64,000 nt of DNA from Microbispora siamensis (lineage in GTDB: Bacteria > Actinomycetota > Actinomycetes > Streptosporangiales > Streptosporangiaceae), in the NCBI RefSeq assembly GCF_016863095.1, contig NZ_BOOF01000004.1:186001-250000 (forward strand), read 5' to 3'. The translations under genes and the position numbers were made by a program. Below are positions 26,076-34,761 of this stretch, in pieces (the first letter of the stretch is position 1; the number at the start of each line of letters is the position of its first letter). The notes beneath the pieces were generated by a model. It had not been told where the DNA came from, searched no databases, and saw only the letters and a list, made by a program, of their open reading frames with translations.

Positions 26076-26645
26076 GTGACGCGGGTGATCGCAGGGACGG
26101 CGGGGGGACGCAGGCTGGCCGTCCCGCCGGGGAGATCGACCAGGCCGACGAGCGACCGCACCCGGGAGGGGCTGTTCGCCACCGTCGGCTCCGCGCTCGG
26201 CTCGCTGGAGGGGGCCCGGGTCCTCGACCTGTACGCCGGGTCGGGCGCCGTCGGGCTCGAGGCGCTGAGCAGGGGGGCCGCCCACGCGCTGCTGGTCGAG
26301 TCGGACGCCCGGGCCGTACGCACGATCAGGGAGAACATCGCGTCGCTCGGGCTGCCGGGGGCGTCCCTGCGGGCCGACAAGGTCGAACGGGTGGTGGGCC
26401 GGCCGTGCGAGGAGCCGTACGACTTCGTCTTCGCCGATCCGCCCTATGCCGTCTCGGACGAGGCGGTCTCCCGGGTGCTGGAGGCGCTGCGCGACAACGG
26501 CTGGCTCGCGGAGGGCGCGCTCGTGGCCGTCGAGCGGGAGTCGAGGGGTAAGGACCTGGTGTGGCCCGCGGGCTTCACGGAAGACAGGGTCCGTCGATAC
26601 GGCGAAGCGGCCGTTTGGTACGGTCGCGCAGCCGGGAACCCGTGA
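26076..26645 (+). CDS. rsmD: 16S rRNA (guanine-966-N2)-methyltransferase
   Basis: 189 residues from GTG at 26076 (MTRVIAGTAGGRRLAVP); the longer frame from 25947 adds unrelated residues. SAM-binding VLDLYAGSGAVGLEALSRG (~49-67) and the catalytic DPPY in DFVFADPPYA are present; the N-terminal GTAGGRRL and PTSDRTREGLFATVGS are RsmD hallmarks. It methylates G966 in the 30S subunit. It is followed 17 bases later by coaD, the usual pair. Confidence 0.94.
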   Translation: MTRVIAGTAGGRRLAVPPGRSTRPTSDRTREGLFATVGSALGSLEGARVLDLYAGSGAVGLEALSRGAAHALLVESDARAVRTIRENIASLGLPGASLRADKVERVVGRPCEEPYDFVFADPPYAVSDEAVSRVLEALRDNGWLAEGALVAVERESRGKDLVWPAGFTEDRVRRYGEAAVWYGRAAGNP

Positions 26646-26662
26646 CTCTATGGGGGTGCGCC

Positions 26663-27139
26663 TTGCGTCGTGTCGTCTGCCCGGGGTCGTTCGATCCCGT
26701 GACCAACGGACATCTGGACATCATCGGCCGGACGTCACGGCTGTATGACGAGGTCGTCGTGGCCGTGCTCATCAACATCGAGAAGCACAGCCTGTTCACC
26801 GTCGACGAGCGCATCGAGATGCTCCAGGCGGTGACGAAGGAGTACGGCAACGTCCGGGTCGAGAAGTTCCACGGCCTGCTTGTCGACTTCTGCAGGCAGC
26901 AGGGCATCCCGACCATCGTGAAGGGCCTGCGGGCGGTCAGCGACTTCGACTACGAGCTGCAGATGGCCCAGCTCAACTACCGGATGTCGGGCGTCGAGAC
27001 GCTGTTCATGTCCACCAACCCGGAGTACTCCTTCCTGTCGTCCAGCAGGCTCAAGGAAATCGCCCGGTACGGCGGGGACGTGTCCGGCCTGGTCCCCGAC
27101 CTCGTCCACCAGCTGCTCGTGGAGCGGCTCAGAGGCTGA
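26663..27139 (+). CDS. coaD: phosphopantetheine adenylyltransferase, TTG start
   Basis: 158 residues. The protein must start at TTG 26663 (MRRVVCPGSFDPVTNGHLDI): no ATG or GTG fits in frame before the conserved CPGSFDP, and GGGGGTG sits 5-6 bases upstream. It makes dephospho-CoA from phosphopantetheine and ATP. The nucleotidyltransferase T-x-GH motif (TNGHLD) and the C-terminal YSFLSSSRLKEIARYGG are diagnostic. Length matches the family (~160). The rare start may keep expression low. Confidence 0.95.
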   Translation: MRRVVCPGSFDPVTNGHLDIIGRTSRLYDEVVVAVLINIEKHSLFTVDERIEMLQAVTKEYGNVRVEKFHGLLVDFCRQQGIPTIVKGLRAVSDFDYELQMAQLNYRMSGVETLFMSTNPEYSFLSSSRLKEIARYGGDVSGLVPDLVHQLLVERLRG

Positions 27140-27191
27140 ACCGGGGCTGGTATTCTTGCCTTTCAGCCTTGCACGACGGCGGTGATTCGCC

Positions 27192-27764
27192 ATGCCTAAC
27201 GAGAGCAGGATGAGTCTGCACAGCCTCGATCCCCGAGCCCCCTGGGTGATCTCCACCCACGACCTGGGGCGCCGACCGGGATCGATGCGCACGCTCAGCC
27301 CGGTCCTCCCGGCACCGGTGGACCTCGCGGTCGGAATGATCGGCGTTCCCAAGGACGCCGACGTCGAGCTGGACATCCGGCTCGAGGCGGTGATGGAGGG
27401 CGTGCTCGTCACGGGCACGGCGCAGGCTCCCCTGACGGGGGAGTGCTCGCGCTGCCTGGACCCGTTGACCTCGGAGATCGAGGTCGACTTCCAGGAGCTC
27501 TACTTCTACTCGGCGGAGGACGCCGGAGAGGACGATCTGCTCCTCGACGGCGAACTGCTCGATCTCGAGCCGGTATTCCGTGACGCGGTGGTGCTCGCAC
27601 TGCCGCTGAGCCCGGTGTGCGGTGAGGACTGCCCCGGTCTCTGTGCGGAGTGCGGGATCAGGCTGGCGGAGGCCGGCCCTGACCACCGGCACGAAGCGAT
27701 CGACGCCCGCTGGGCGGCGCTGCAGGGTTTGGTTGTGGAACAGGAAGACGATCAGGAGGGTTGA
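27192..27764 (+). CDS. DUF177 / YceD-family protein
   Basis: 190 residues from ATG at 27192; ATG at 27210 ([14 protein letters not shown]) is an alternative. The YceD pattern [20 protein letters not shown] (Cys pair C-S-R-C) and [19 protein letters not shown] (four Cys) suggests two zinc-binding knuckles. YceD proteins precede rpmF in most bacteria and are thought to act in 23S rRNA or ribosome maturation. It ends one base before the rpmF start, with the L32 ribosome site inside its last codons, so the genes are coupled. Confidence 0.9.
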   Translation: MPNESRMSLHSLDPRAPWVISTHDLGRRPGSMRTLSPVLPAPVDLAVGMIGVPKDADVELDIRLEAVMEGVLVTGTAQAPLTGECSRCLDPLTSEIEVDFQELYFYSAEDAGEDDLLLDGELLDLEPVFRDAVVLALPLSPVCGEDCPGLCAECGIRLAEAGPDHRHEAIDARWAALQGLVVEQEDDQEG

Positions 27765-27765
27765 C

Positions 27766-27945
27766 GTGGCCGTCCCCAAGCGGAAGATGTCGCGGAGCAA
27801 CACCCGCGCCCGCAGGTCCCAGTGGAAGGCGGCGGCGGTCGCACTCGTGAGCTGCCCGCAGTGCCGCTCGCCCAAGCGCCCGCACGTGGCCTGCCCGACC
27901 TGCGGCACCTACAACCGCCGTCAGGTCGTCGAGCCGTCGGCCTGA
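27766..27945 (+). CDS. rpmF: 50S ribosomal protein L32, zinc-ribbon form
   Basis: 59 residues from GTG at 27766, with AGGAGGG 5 bases upstream. [21 protein letters not shown] is the L32 N-terminus; CPQC and CPTC form a zinc ribbon (C+ type). It follows yceD directly, as usual. A 16-bp hairpin (27968-28003) ends the transcript. Confidence 0.96.
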   Translation: MAVPKRKMSRSNTRARRSQWKAAAVALVSCPQCRSPKRPHVACPTCGTYNRRQVVEPSA

Positions 27946-27967
27946 TCGCGCGGTAAGGGACGTCGGG

Positions 27968-28003
27968 ACGCCGGCCGGATCGTCAAAACGACCCGGTCGG
28001 CGT
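27968..28003 (+). terminator. hairpin terminator of rpmF
   Basis: ACGCCGGCCGGATCGT (27968-27983) pairs with ACGACCCGGTCGGCGT (27988-28003) with one G-U pair and one mismatch around a CAAA loop. It lies 22 bases past the L32 stop. The 190 bases from here to rnc hold nothing else I recognise. Confidence 0.7.
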
Positions 28004-28191
28004 TACCGTGCTTCACAGGAACGTGCGGTGGCGGTTGGACGGTACGCACCGACATGCACGCCCGCGGCCGTGGTGGACGCCGGGGCCATCGGCTCCCGGC
28101 GGACCGGCGTCCACCACGCCTTCGGGCCTTCGGCCGGCCCACCTGCCTCCCGTGCACGGCCCTGCCTGCACTTAGGAGTTGGGAGGATTTC

Positions 28192-28941
28192 ATGGCCGCG
28201 CCGTCCGTAAAGCCCGTGCCCGTCGAGGTCGCCAGAGACGAGCTGGCCCAGATCCTGGATGTCCGGCTCAGCACCGGCATCCTGGAACGGGCGCTGACGC
28301 ACCGCTCGTACGCCTACGAGAACGGCGGGCTGCCGACGAACGAGCGCCTGGAGTTCCTGGGCGACTCGGTGCTGGGGCTCGTGGTGACGGACACGCTGTT
28401 CCGCAACCACCCGGACCTGCCGGAGGGCCAGCTCGCCAAGCTGCGCGCCGCGGTGGTCAACATGCGGGCGCTCGCGGACGTCGCCAGGACGCTCGACCTC
28501 GGCAAGTACCTGCGGCTCGGCCGCGGCGAGGAGGGCACGGGCGGCCGGGACAAGTCGTCCATCCTGGCCGACACGCTGGAGGCCCTGATCGGCACCGTGT
28601 ACGTCGACAAGGGCCTCGACGAGGCGTTCCGCGTCGTCCACCTGCTGTTCGACCCGCTCATCACGCGGTCGGCGTCGCTCGGCGCCGGGCTCGACTGGAA
28701 GACGTCCCTGCAGGAGCTCACCGCCGCCGAGATGCTCGGCGTGCCGGAATACCACGTGGACGAGAGCGGGCCCGACCACGCCAAGTCGTTCTCCGCGATC
28801 GTGCGCGTGGGCGGCAAGGAGTACGGCAAGGGCTCCGGGCGCAGCAAGAAGGAGGCCGAGCAGCAGGCGGCCGAGGCGGCCTGGACCGCGATCCGCGCGC
28901 TGCGCGACGCCCGCGAGGGCGCCGGCCCCGTACGCGCCTGA
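28192..28941 (+). CDS. rnc: ribonuclease III
   Basis: 249 residues from ATG at 28192, with GGGAGG 5 bases upstream; the in-frame extension from 28054 is not homologous. The RNase III signature [17 protein letters not shown] (~43-59) contains the catalytic acidic residues; the second metal site is in [15 protein letters not shown]. The C-terminal dsRNA-binding domain (~165-240) has [30 protein letters not shown]. It processes rRNA precursors and structured mRNAs. It leads an operon with mutM (16 bases downstream). Confidence 0.96.
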   Translation: MAAPSVKPVPVEVARDELAQILDVRLSTGILERALTHRSYAYENGGLPTNERLEFLGDSVLGLVVTDTLFRNHPDLPEGQLAKLRAAVVNMRALADVARTLDLGKYLRLGRGEEGTGGRDKSSILADTLEALIGTVYVDKGLDEAFRVVHLLFDPLITRSASLGAGLDWKTSLQELTAAEMLGVPEYHVDESGPDHAKSFSAIVRVGGKEYGKGSGRSKKEAEQQAAEAAWTAIRALRDAREGAGPVRA

Positions 28942-28957
28942 GCCCCGGAGACGGCGC

Positions 28958-29839
28958 ATGCCCGAACTGCCCGAGGTCGAGGTCGTCCGCAGGGGCCTGG
29001 AGAGCTGGGTCGCCGGCCGGACGGTGGCCGCGGCCGAGGTCCTGCACCCCCGGGCGGTACGCCGCAACGTCGGCGACCTGCCCGCCCAGCTCAAGGGCCG
29101 CACGCTGGCGTCTGCCGAGCGGCGCGGCAAATACCTGTGGCTGCCCCTGCGGGACGGTGCCTCCGTCGAGGAGGAGCCCGGCGAGGCGCTGATCGCCCAT
29201 CTCGGCATGAGCGGCCAGCTTCTCGTCGTGGACCCGTTGTCGCCGATCGAGAAGCACCTGCGTGTGCGCATGGGCTTCACCGACGGCGGCCTGGAGTTAC
29301 GCTTCGTCGACCAGCGCACCTTCGGGCACCTCCTGGTGGCGCCCATGACCGCGGGGCGGGGGCGGCCGGTGCCCGAGCCGATCGCGCACATCGCCGCCGA
29401 CCCGCTGGAGGACGCCTTCGACGACGCGGAGTTCGCCGTACGGCTGCGGCTGCGCCGTACGGGGATCAAGCGGGCGCTGCTCGACCAGTCGCTGATCAGC
29501 GGGGTGGGCAACATTTACGCGGACGAGGCGTTGTGGCGCGCGCGCCTGCACTGGGCGCGCCCGACGGAGACGCTGACCCGGCCGAAGATCGCCGAACTGC
29601 TCGCGGCGGTCCGCGCGGTCATGACCGAGGCGCTCGGGCAGGGCGGGACCTCCTTCGACAGCCTCTACGTGAACGTGAACGGTGAGAGCGGCTACTTCGA
29701 CCGCTCGCTCGCCGTCTACGGCAGACGGGACGAGCCGTGCCGCCGTTGCGGGGCGCCGGTCCGGCGCGAGGCGTTCATGAACCGGTCCTCCTACAGTTGC
29801 CCGAAGTGCCAGCCCCGCCCGAGGAACGCCCGCCCGTAG
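28958..29839 (+). CDS. mutM: formamidopyrimidine-DNA glycosylase
   Basis: 293 residues. Starts [15 protein letters not shown], with the catalytic Pro2 and Glu3; Lys57-type residue in RRGKYLWL; H2TH region [19 protein letters not shown]-terminal zinc finger [24 protein letters not shown] (core C-x2-C ... C-x2-C). It removes 8-oxoguanine and ring-opened purines. Note the [13 protein letters not shown] finger end reads NRSSYSCP rather than the common GR-T-xYCP. A short insertion ([11 protein letters not shown], ~65-75) is present. It is in an operon with rnc. Confidence 0.95.
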   Translation: MPELPEVEVVRRGLESWVAGRTVAAAEVLHPRAVRRNVGDLPAQLKGRTLASAERRGKYLWLPLRDGASVEEEPGEALIAHLGMSGQLLVVDPLSPIEKHLRVRMGFTDGGLELRFVDQRTFGHLLVAPMTAGRGRPVPEPIAHIAADPLEDAFDDAEFAVRLRLRRTGIKRALLDQSLISGVGNIYADEALWRARLHWARPTETLTRPKIAELLAAVRAVMTEALGQGGTSFDSLYVNVNGESGYFDRSLAVYGRRDEPCRRCGAPVRREAFMNRSSYSCPKCQPRPRNARP

Positions 29840-29886
29840 GCCACCCCCCGCTGTCGCGGCCGAAGTCGATCTGGATACTTGTAGGC

Positions 29887-30156
29887 GTGGTTCGGTTGAC
29901 GGCATGGGTCCGGGGACGGGTGCAGGGTGTGGGGTTCCGCTGGTGGACCCGTGCCCGCGCACTCGAGCTCGGGCTCGTCGGGTGGGCCTCGAACCTGGCC
30001 GACGGGAGGGTCGAGGTCGTCGCCGAGGGCCCGAGGGAGTCGTGCGAGAGGCTCCTGTCGTTGTTACGCACCGGAGACACGCCCGGCCATGTTGAGGGGG
30101 TGGTCGAGCGCTGGAGCGATGCGAAGAGAGGTATCGCCGGGTTTGTCGAGAGGTAG
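29887..30156 (+). CDS. acyP: acylphosphatase
   Basis: 89 residues from GTG at 29887. The signature [37 protein letters not shown] (core GRVQGVGFR with the catalytic Arg, and the catalytic Asn in NLADG) is complete. It hydrolyses acyl phosphates in the cytoplasm; the biological substrate is unclear. It lies between mutM and the smc region, the usual actinobacterial place. Confidence 0.94.
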   Translation: MVRLTAWVRGRVQGVGFRWWTRARALELGLVGWASNLADGRVEVVAEGPRESCERLLSLLRTGDTPGHVEGVVERWSDAKRGIAGFVER

Positions 30157-30344
30157 GGCTTCCCTCAAACCCCTCAAATCCGGTATATTTATCTAGCGAG
30201 AGTGCCCACCGGCACGCCTGTGCGGAGCGTTCAACTTGACCGTCTCCATTGCCGGTGCGACTCTTGAGAGGAACCACGCGCACCCCTCCCGCGGCATGAA
30301 GTGCGCGAACCAGTCTGGTCACTCAGCGTGGAGGACCCTTTACT

Positions 30345-30539
30345 ATGGCGAAGGCTCTACTCGGCCACGTCGGCGGTCCTGACCCTCGGATGATCTCGGA
30401 AATGCGCCGTCTCCAGCAGCGCATCCGCGACCTCGAGGCAGAACTCACCCGGCTCCAGGCCCAGAACGACGCGCTTGCGGCGCAAACTCGTGACGAGGCC
30501 CTGGTCCGGCTGCAGGATCGCGAGCCGGCTCTCACCTGA
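30345..30539 (+). CDS. 64-aa coiled-coil protein upstream of smc
   Basis: 64 residues, ATG at 30345 with GGAGG ~10 bases upstream. MISEMRRLQQRIRDLEAELTRLQAQNDALAAQ (~16-47) has a clear heptad pattern of Leu and Ala, giving one parallel coiled coil. No membrane segment. A strong hairpin (30569-30591) follows, so it is a separate transcription unit between acyP and smc. The 188 bases before it contain an AT-rich patch (TATATTTATCTA at 30184-30195) that may be its promoter. I do not know the function. Confidence 0.78.
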   Translation: MAKALLGHVGGPDPRMISEMRRLQQRIRDLEAELTRLQAQNDALAAQTRDEALVRLQDREPALT

Positions 30540-30568
30540 GGTCCGGCAGGAAACGGGAAAGGATTGTA

Positions 30569-30591
30569 GGGACGCCCCGCAAAGGCGTCCC
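30569..30591 (+). terminator. rho-independent-type terminator
   Basis: GGGACGCC pairs with GGCGTCCC around CCGCAAA and is followed by a T-rich run (TTGCCATTT). It ends the transcript of the 64-aa coiled-coil gene, 30 bases past its stop. Confidence 0.8.
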
Positions 30592-30800
30592 TTGCCATTT
30601 CCACCGTCGTTCCCCGGTAATTGATTCGGCGGCTAACTGATCATAAATAACGAGCCGTGGGCGGGACGGGTGAACCGCCCGGCTTGTCGTTACCTCGTAT
30701 TCATTCCCCGAGCGGGCGCCGGTGCCTATCCCCGCGTACCCGGCCCTCGGGAGCTGTAGTCTTTCCCCCCAAACGCCAGGCGGCACCGAGGGGGGCGGAC

Positions 30801-33800
30801 GTGTACCTGAAGACGCTCACCTTACGCGGCTTCAAGTCCTTCGCCTCGGCCACCACCCTGCGCTTCGAGCCGGGCATCACCGCCGTGGTGGGCCCCAACG
30901 GCTCCGGCAAGTCCAACGTCGTGGACGCGCTCGCGTGGGTGATGGGCGAGCACAGCGCCAAGTCGCTGCGCGGCGGCAAGATGGAGGACGTCATCTTCGC
31001 GGGCACCTCCAGCCGCCCGCCTCTCGGCCGCGCCGAGGTCACGCTGACTATCGACAACACCGACGGCGCGCTCCCGATCGACTACACCGAGGTGACGATC
31101 AGCCGGCTGATGTTCCGGTCCGGCCAGAGCGAGTACGCCATCAACGGCGACACCTGCCGCCTTCTGGACATCCAGGAACTGCTGTCCGACTCCGGCATCG
31201 GCCGGGAGATGCACGTCATCGTCGGCCAGGGCCAGCTCGACCAGGTGCTGCACGCGGGGCCGGAGGAGCGCCGGGCGTTCATCGAGGAGGCCGCGGGCGT
31301 ACTCAAGCACCGCAAGCGCAAGGAGAAGGCGCTCCGCAAGCTCGACGCGATGCAGGCCAACCTGACCCGCGTCCAGGACCTCGTGGCCGAGCTGCGCCGC
31401 CAGCTCAAACCATTGGGCAGGCAGGCCGAGATCGCCCGCAAGGCGGCCGTCATCCAGGCCGACCTGCGTGACGCGCGCCTTCGCCTGCTCGCCGACGACG
31501 TGATCACCTTGCGCGACACGCTGCAGCGGGAGGAGGCCGACGAGGCGGCCGTACAGGCGCGGCGTGCCCAGGTGGAGGCGGAGCTGGCCGAGGGCCAGCG
31601 GCGGGAGGCCGAGCTTGAGGCGGCCGAGAACGAGGCCCAGCCGCGCCTCAAGGCCGCCCAGGAGACCTTCTACCGTCTTTCGGCCCTGCGGGAGCGGCTG
31701 CGCGGCGTGGAGAGCCTCGCGGCCGAACGGCGGCGGCACGCCGCGGACGCCGCGTCCATCGAGCGGCGCGGGCGCGACCCGGAGGACCTGGAGCGCGAGG
31801 CCGCCGAGGTGCGGGAGCAGGAGCGGGTGCTGGCGGAGGAGCTGGACGAGGCGCGCGAGCGCCTGGAGGCCGCCGTCGAGGTCCGCGCCGAGGCCGAGGA
31901 GGCGCTGGCCGCCGAGGAGCGGCGCCTGACCGCCGCCTCCCGCGCCGCGGCCGACCGCCGCGAGGCCCTCGCCCGCCTCCGGGGCCAGGTCGAGTCGGCC
32001 AGGAGCCGGGCCAGGGCCGCCGGAGACGAGATCGGCAGGCTCACCAAGGCCGTCGAGGACGCCACCCGGCGCGCGGAGCAGGCCCAGGACGAGCTCGACG
32101 CGCAGGCGCTCAGCGAGCCGCCGGCCGACCCCGAGCTCGTGGCCGAGCTGGAGGCCGCGCAGGAAGGCGTGGACCTCGCCCGCGCCGCCGTGGAGGAGGC
32201 CAGGGCCGTGGCCGAGGAGGCCGAGGCCGTCGTGGAGCGGGCGCGGGCCGACCTGGCCGCGCCCAGGGACGCGCTGGCCGCCGCCAAGGCCGCCGTGAGC
32301 ACGGCCCGGGCCGCCGACCAGGAGTCACAGCGCGCGGTCGCCGCTCTCCAGGCGCGGTGCGAGGCCCTGGAGATGAGCCTGGCCGGGGGAGCGGACGGCG
32401 CCGCCGCGCTGCTCGGCGCCGGGCTGCCCGGCCTGCTCGGCCCGATCGCCACGCTGCTGGCCGTACGTCCGGGGGCGGAGGCGGCCGTCGCGGCCGTGCT
32501 GGCCGTGGACGGGGTGGCCGTCGCCTCGCTCACCGCCGCCGTCGCGGCCGTCGAGCACCTGCGCGAGGCCGACGCCGGCCGCGCCGCCCTCCTGATCGCG
32601 GGCGACCGCCAGAGCGGCGGCGGCCAGAGTGGCGGTGGACAGAGTGGCCGTGGACAGAGTGGCGCCGCGCGGCCGGAGGTGCCCGTCGCGGGCGCGGAAT
32701 GGGCCGCCGACCTGGTGACCGTGCCGGACGAGCTGCGCCCCGCCGTGGACGCGCTGCTGTCCGACGTGGTCGTGGTGCCCGACCTGCTCACCGCACGTAA
32801 GGTCGTGGACGCCCATCCGGAGCTGCGGGCCGTCACGACGTCCGGCGACCTGCTCGGCGTCCACGCCGCGCACGGCGGCTCGGGCGGCGGCTCCTCGCTG
32901 TTGCAGATGCGCACGGCCCTAGACGAGGCCGCCGCCGATCTCGCCACCGCCAGAGCCGGGGCCGAACGGCATGCGGAGGCGCTGGCCGAGGCCGTGGCCG
33001 CCGAACGGGAGTGCCAGCTCGCGCTGGAGGAGGCGCAGGCGCGGGTCACGGAGGCGCAGAGCGGCGTGAGCGCCGCCCAGAGCGGCGTCAACGCCGCGCA
33101 GAACGGGCTGAACGCCGCGCAGGCCGGGCTCGACCGCCTGCGCGGCAGGCAGCGGGAGGCCGACCAGCGGGCGGCGGCGGCGGCCAAGCAGCTCGCCCGG
33201 CTGGAGGCCGCCGTCAAGGCCGCCCAGGACGAGGCGGCCCGGCTGAGCCGGTCCGTCGTGGACGCGCAGGAGGCGCGCGAGCAGGCCCAGGCCGCGGTGG
33301 TGGAGCTGGAGGAGCAGCTCGCCGAGGCGGAGTACGCCGCCGAGCTGGAGGCGGAGCCGACCACCGACACCCGCGACGAGCTGGCCGCCGCCTGCGGCGT
33401 CACCCGGCAGGCCGAGATGGAGGCCCGGCTGACCGTCCGTACGGCCGAGGAGCGGGTGCGGGGCATCGCGGGACGGGCCGACGCCCTGCTGCGCGCGGCG
33501 CAGCGCGAGCGGCAGGACCGCGCGCGGGCCGCGGCCGACCGGGAACGCCGCCGCAGGCAGGCGGAGATCGCGGCGGCGGTGGCCGACGGCGCCCGTGCCG
33601 CCCTGAGCGCACTGGAGGGCTCGCTCGCGCGGGCCGCCGAGGAACGCGACGAGGCCGAGCGGGCGCGCGGGCAGATCGACGCCGAGCTCAAGCAGGTGCG
33701 CCTGCGCGTACGGGAGCTCAGCTCCGAGCTGGACGCGCTGGTCAACCGGGTCCACGGCAGCGAGATGGCCAGGACCGAGCGGCGGCTGCGCCTGGAACAG

Positions 33801-34559
33801 ATGGAGCAGCGTGCCCTGGAGGAGTACGGCATCGAGCTCGAACCGCTGATCGCCGAATACGGGCCGAGCGTGCCGGTGCCCGGCGACCCGCCGGTGCCGT
33901 ACGTCCGGGAGGAGCAGGAGAAGCGGGCCAGGGCGGCCGAACGGCAGATGACCCAGCTCGGCAAGGTCAACCCGCTGGCGCTGGAGGAGTTCGCCGCGCT
34001 TGAGGAGCGGCACGCCTTCCTCACCTCGCAGCTCGAAGACCTCAAGAAGACCCGGCGCGACCTGCTGCTCGTGGTCAAGGAGGTCGACGACCGGGTCGAG
34101 CAGGTCTTCGCGGCGGCGTACGAGGACGTGGCACGCGAGTTCCAGGGAATCTTCCAGCGGGTCTTCCCCGGCGGCGAGGGCCGCCTGCTGCTGACCGACC
34201 CCGAGGACATGCTGACGACCGGCGTCGAGGTCGAGGCCAGGCCGCCCGGCAAGAAGGTCAAGCGCCTGTCGCTGCTGTCCGGCGGCGAGCGGTCGCTGAC
34301 GGCGGTCGCGTTCCTCATCTCGATCTTCAAGGCGCGCCCGTCGCCGTTCTACGTGATGGACGAGGTCGAGGCGGCACTCGACGACACCAACACGCAGCGG
34401 CTGCTCACCCTGTTCGAGGAACTGAGACAGACCTCACAGCTCATCGTGATCACGCACCAGAAGCGCACGATGGAGATCGCCGACGCGCTGTACGGCGTGT
34501 CGATGCGCGGCGACGGCGTCACCCAGGTCGTCAGCCAGCGCCTCCGCGAGAAGGTCTGA
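30801..34559 (+). CDS. smc: chromosome segregation protein SMC
   Basis: 1252 residues from GTG at 30801, after GAGGGGGG. ABC-type head: Walker A VVGPNGSGKSNVVDALAWVMG (~32-52), Q-loop region, signature LSGGERSLTAVAFL, Walker B FYVMDEVEAALDDTN (C-terminal ~1185). Two long Ala/Glu/Arg-rich coiled coils flank a hinge (~530-690). The hinge is interrupted by a Gln-Ser-Gly-rich repeat (residues 604-621) encoded by a 15-bp tandem repeat, and the C-side coil contains a second repeat (AQSGVSAAQSGVNAAQNGLNAAQ). It is the core of the condensin complex with ScpA/ScpB. ftsY follows, the standard order. Confidence 0.96.
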   Translation: MYLKTLTLRGFKSFASATTLRFEPGITAVVGPNGSGKSNVVDALAWVMGEHSAKSLRGGKMEDVIFAGTSSRPPLGRAEVTLTIDNTDGALPIDYTEVTISRLMFRSGQSEYAINGDTCRLLDIQELLSDSGIGREMHVIVGQGQLDQVLHAGPEERRAFIEEAAGVLKHRKRKEKALRKLDAMQANLTRVQDLVAELRRQLKPLGRQAEIARKAAVIQADLRDARLRLLADDVITLRDTLQREEADEAAVQARRAQVEAELAEGQRREAELEAAENEAQPRLKAAQETFYRLSALRERLRGVESLAAERRRHAADAASIERRGRDPEDLEREAAEVREQERVLAEELDEARERLEAAVEVRAEAEEALAAEERRLTAASRAAADRREALARLRGQVESARSRARAAGDEIGRLTKAVEDATRRAEQAQDELDAQALSEPPADPELVAELEAAQEGVDLARAAVEEARAVAEEAEAVVERARADLAAPRDALAAAKAAVSTARAADQESQRAVAALQARCEALEMSLAGGADGAAALLGAGLPGLLGPIATLLAVRPGAEAAVAAVLAVDGVAVASLTAAVAAVEHLREADAGRAALLIAGDRQSGGGQSGGGQSGRGQSGAARPEVPVAGAEWAADLVTVPDELRPAVDALLSDVVVVPDLLTARKVVDAHPELRAVTTSGDLLGVHAAHGGSGGGSSLLQMRTALDEAAADLATARAGAERHAEALAEAVAAERECQLALEEAQARVTEAQSGVSAAQSGVNAAQNGLNAAQAGLDRLRGRQREADQRAAAAAKQLARLEAAVKAAQDEAARLSRSVVDAQEAREQAQAAVVELEEQLAEAEYAAELEAEPTTDTRDELAAACGVTRQAEMEARLTVRTAEERVRGIAGRADALLRAAQRERQDRARAAADRERRRRQAEIAAAVADGARAALSALEGSLARAAEERDEAERARGQIDAELKQVRLRVRELSSELDALVNRVHGSEMARTERRLRLEQMEQRALEEYGIELEPLIAEYGPSVPVPGDPPVPYVREEQEKRARAAERQMTQLGKVNPLALEEFAALEERHAFLTSQLEDLKKTRRDLLLVVKEVDDRVEQVFAAAYEDVAREFQGIFQRVFPGGEGRLLLTDPEDMLTTGVEVEARPPGKKVKRLSLLSGGERSLTAVAFLISIFKARPSPFYVMDEVEAALDDTNTQRLLTLFEELRQTSQLIVITHQKRTMEIADALYGVSMRGDGVTQVVSQRLREKV
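32610..32663. repeat. 15-bp tandem repeat inside the SMC hinge
   Basis: Unit CAGAGTGGCGGTGGA or close variants: 32610-32624, 32625-32639, 32640-32654, then nine bases of a fourth copy. It encodes Q-S-G-G-G, Q-S-G-G-G, Q-S-G-R-G, Q-S-G. It keeps the frame and makes a flexible loop in the hinge domain. Confidence 0.9.
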
Positions 34560-34761
34560 GGAGTTCGCGTTTCCCGCTCACCATCGGGGCGCTCACACCC
34601 GCCCGGTCGTGCCGGAGGCGCGCCATCAGCGCTTCCCTCGTCGCGCTTGGTCGCTTCGCTCCCGCGCGCTCCTCAGTCCAGATCGGCGGCGCGCCCCTCC
34701 GGATCGCTCGATTGAGTTGCCCTGGCCGGAGTAATGCGGGTGATCTGGGAAACTGCATGGT

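Noticed and set aside
31670..34330. 886-aa Ser/Ala-rich minus-strand frame
   Set aside because: Antisense of the repetitive smc coiled coil.
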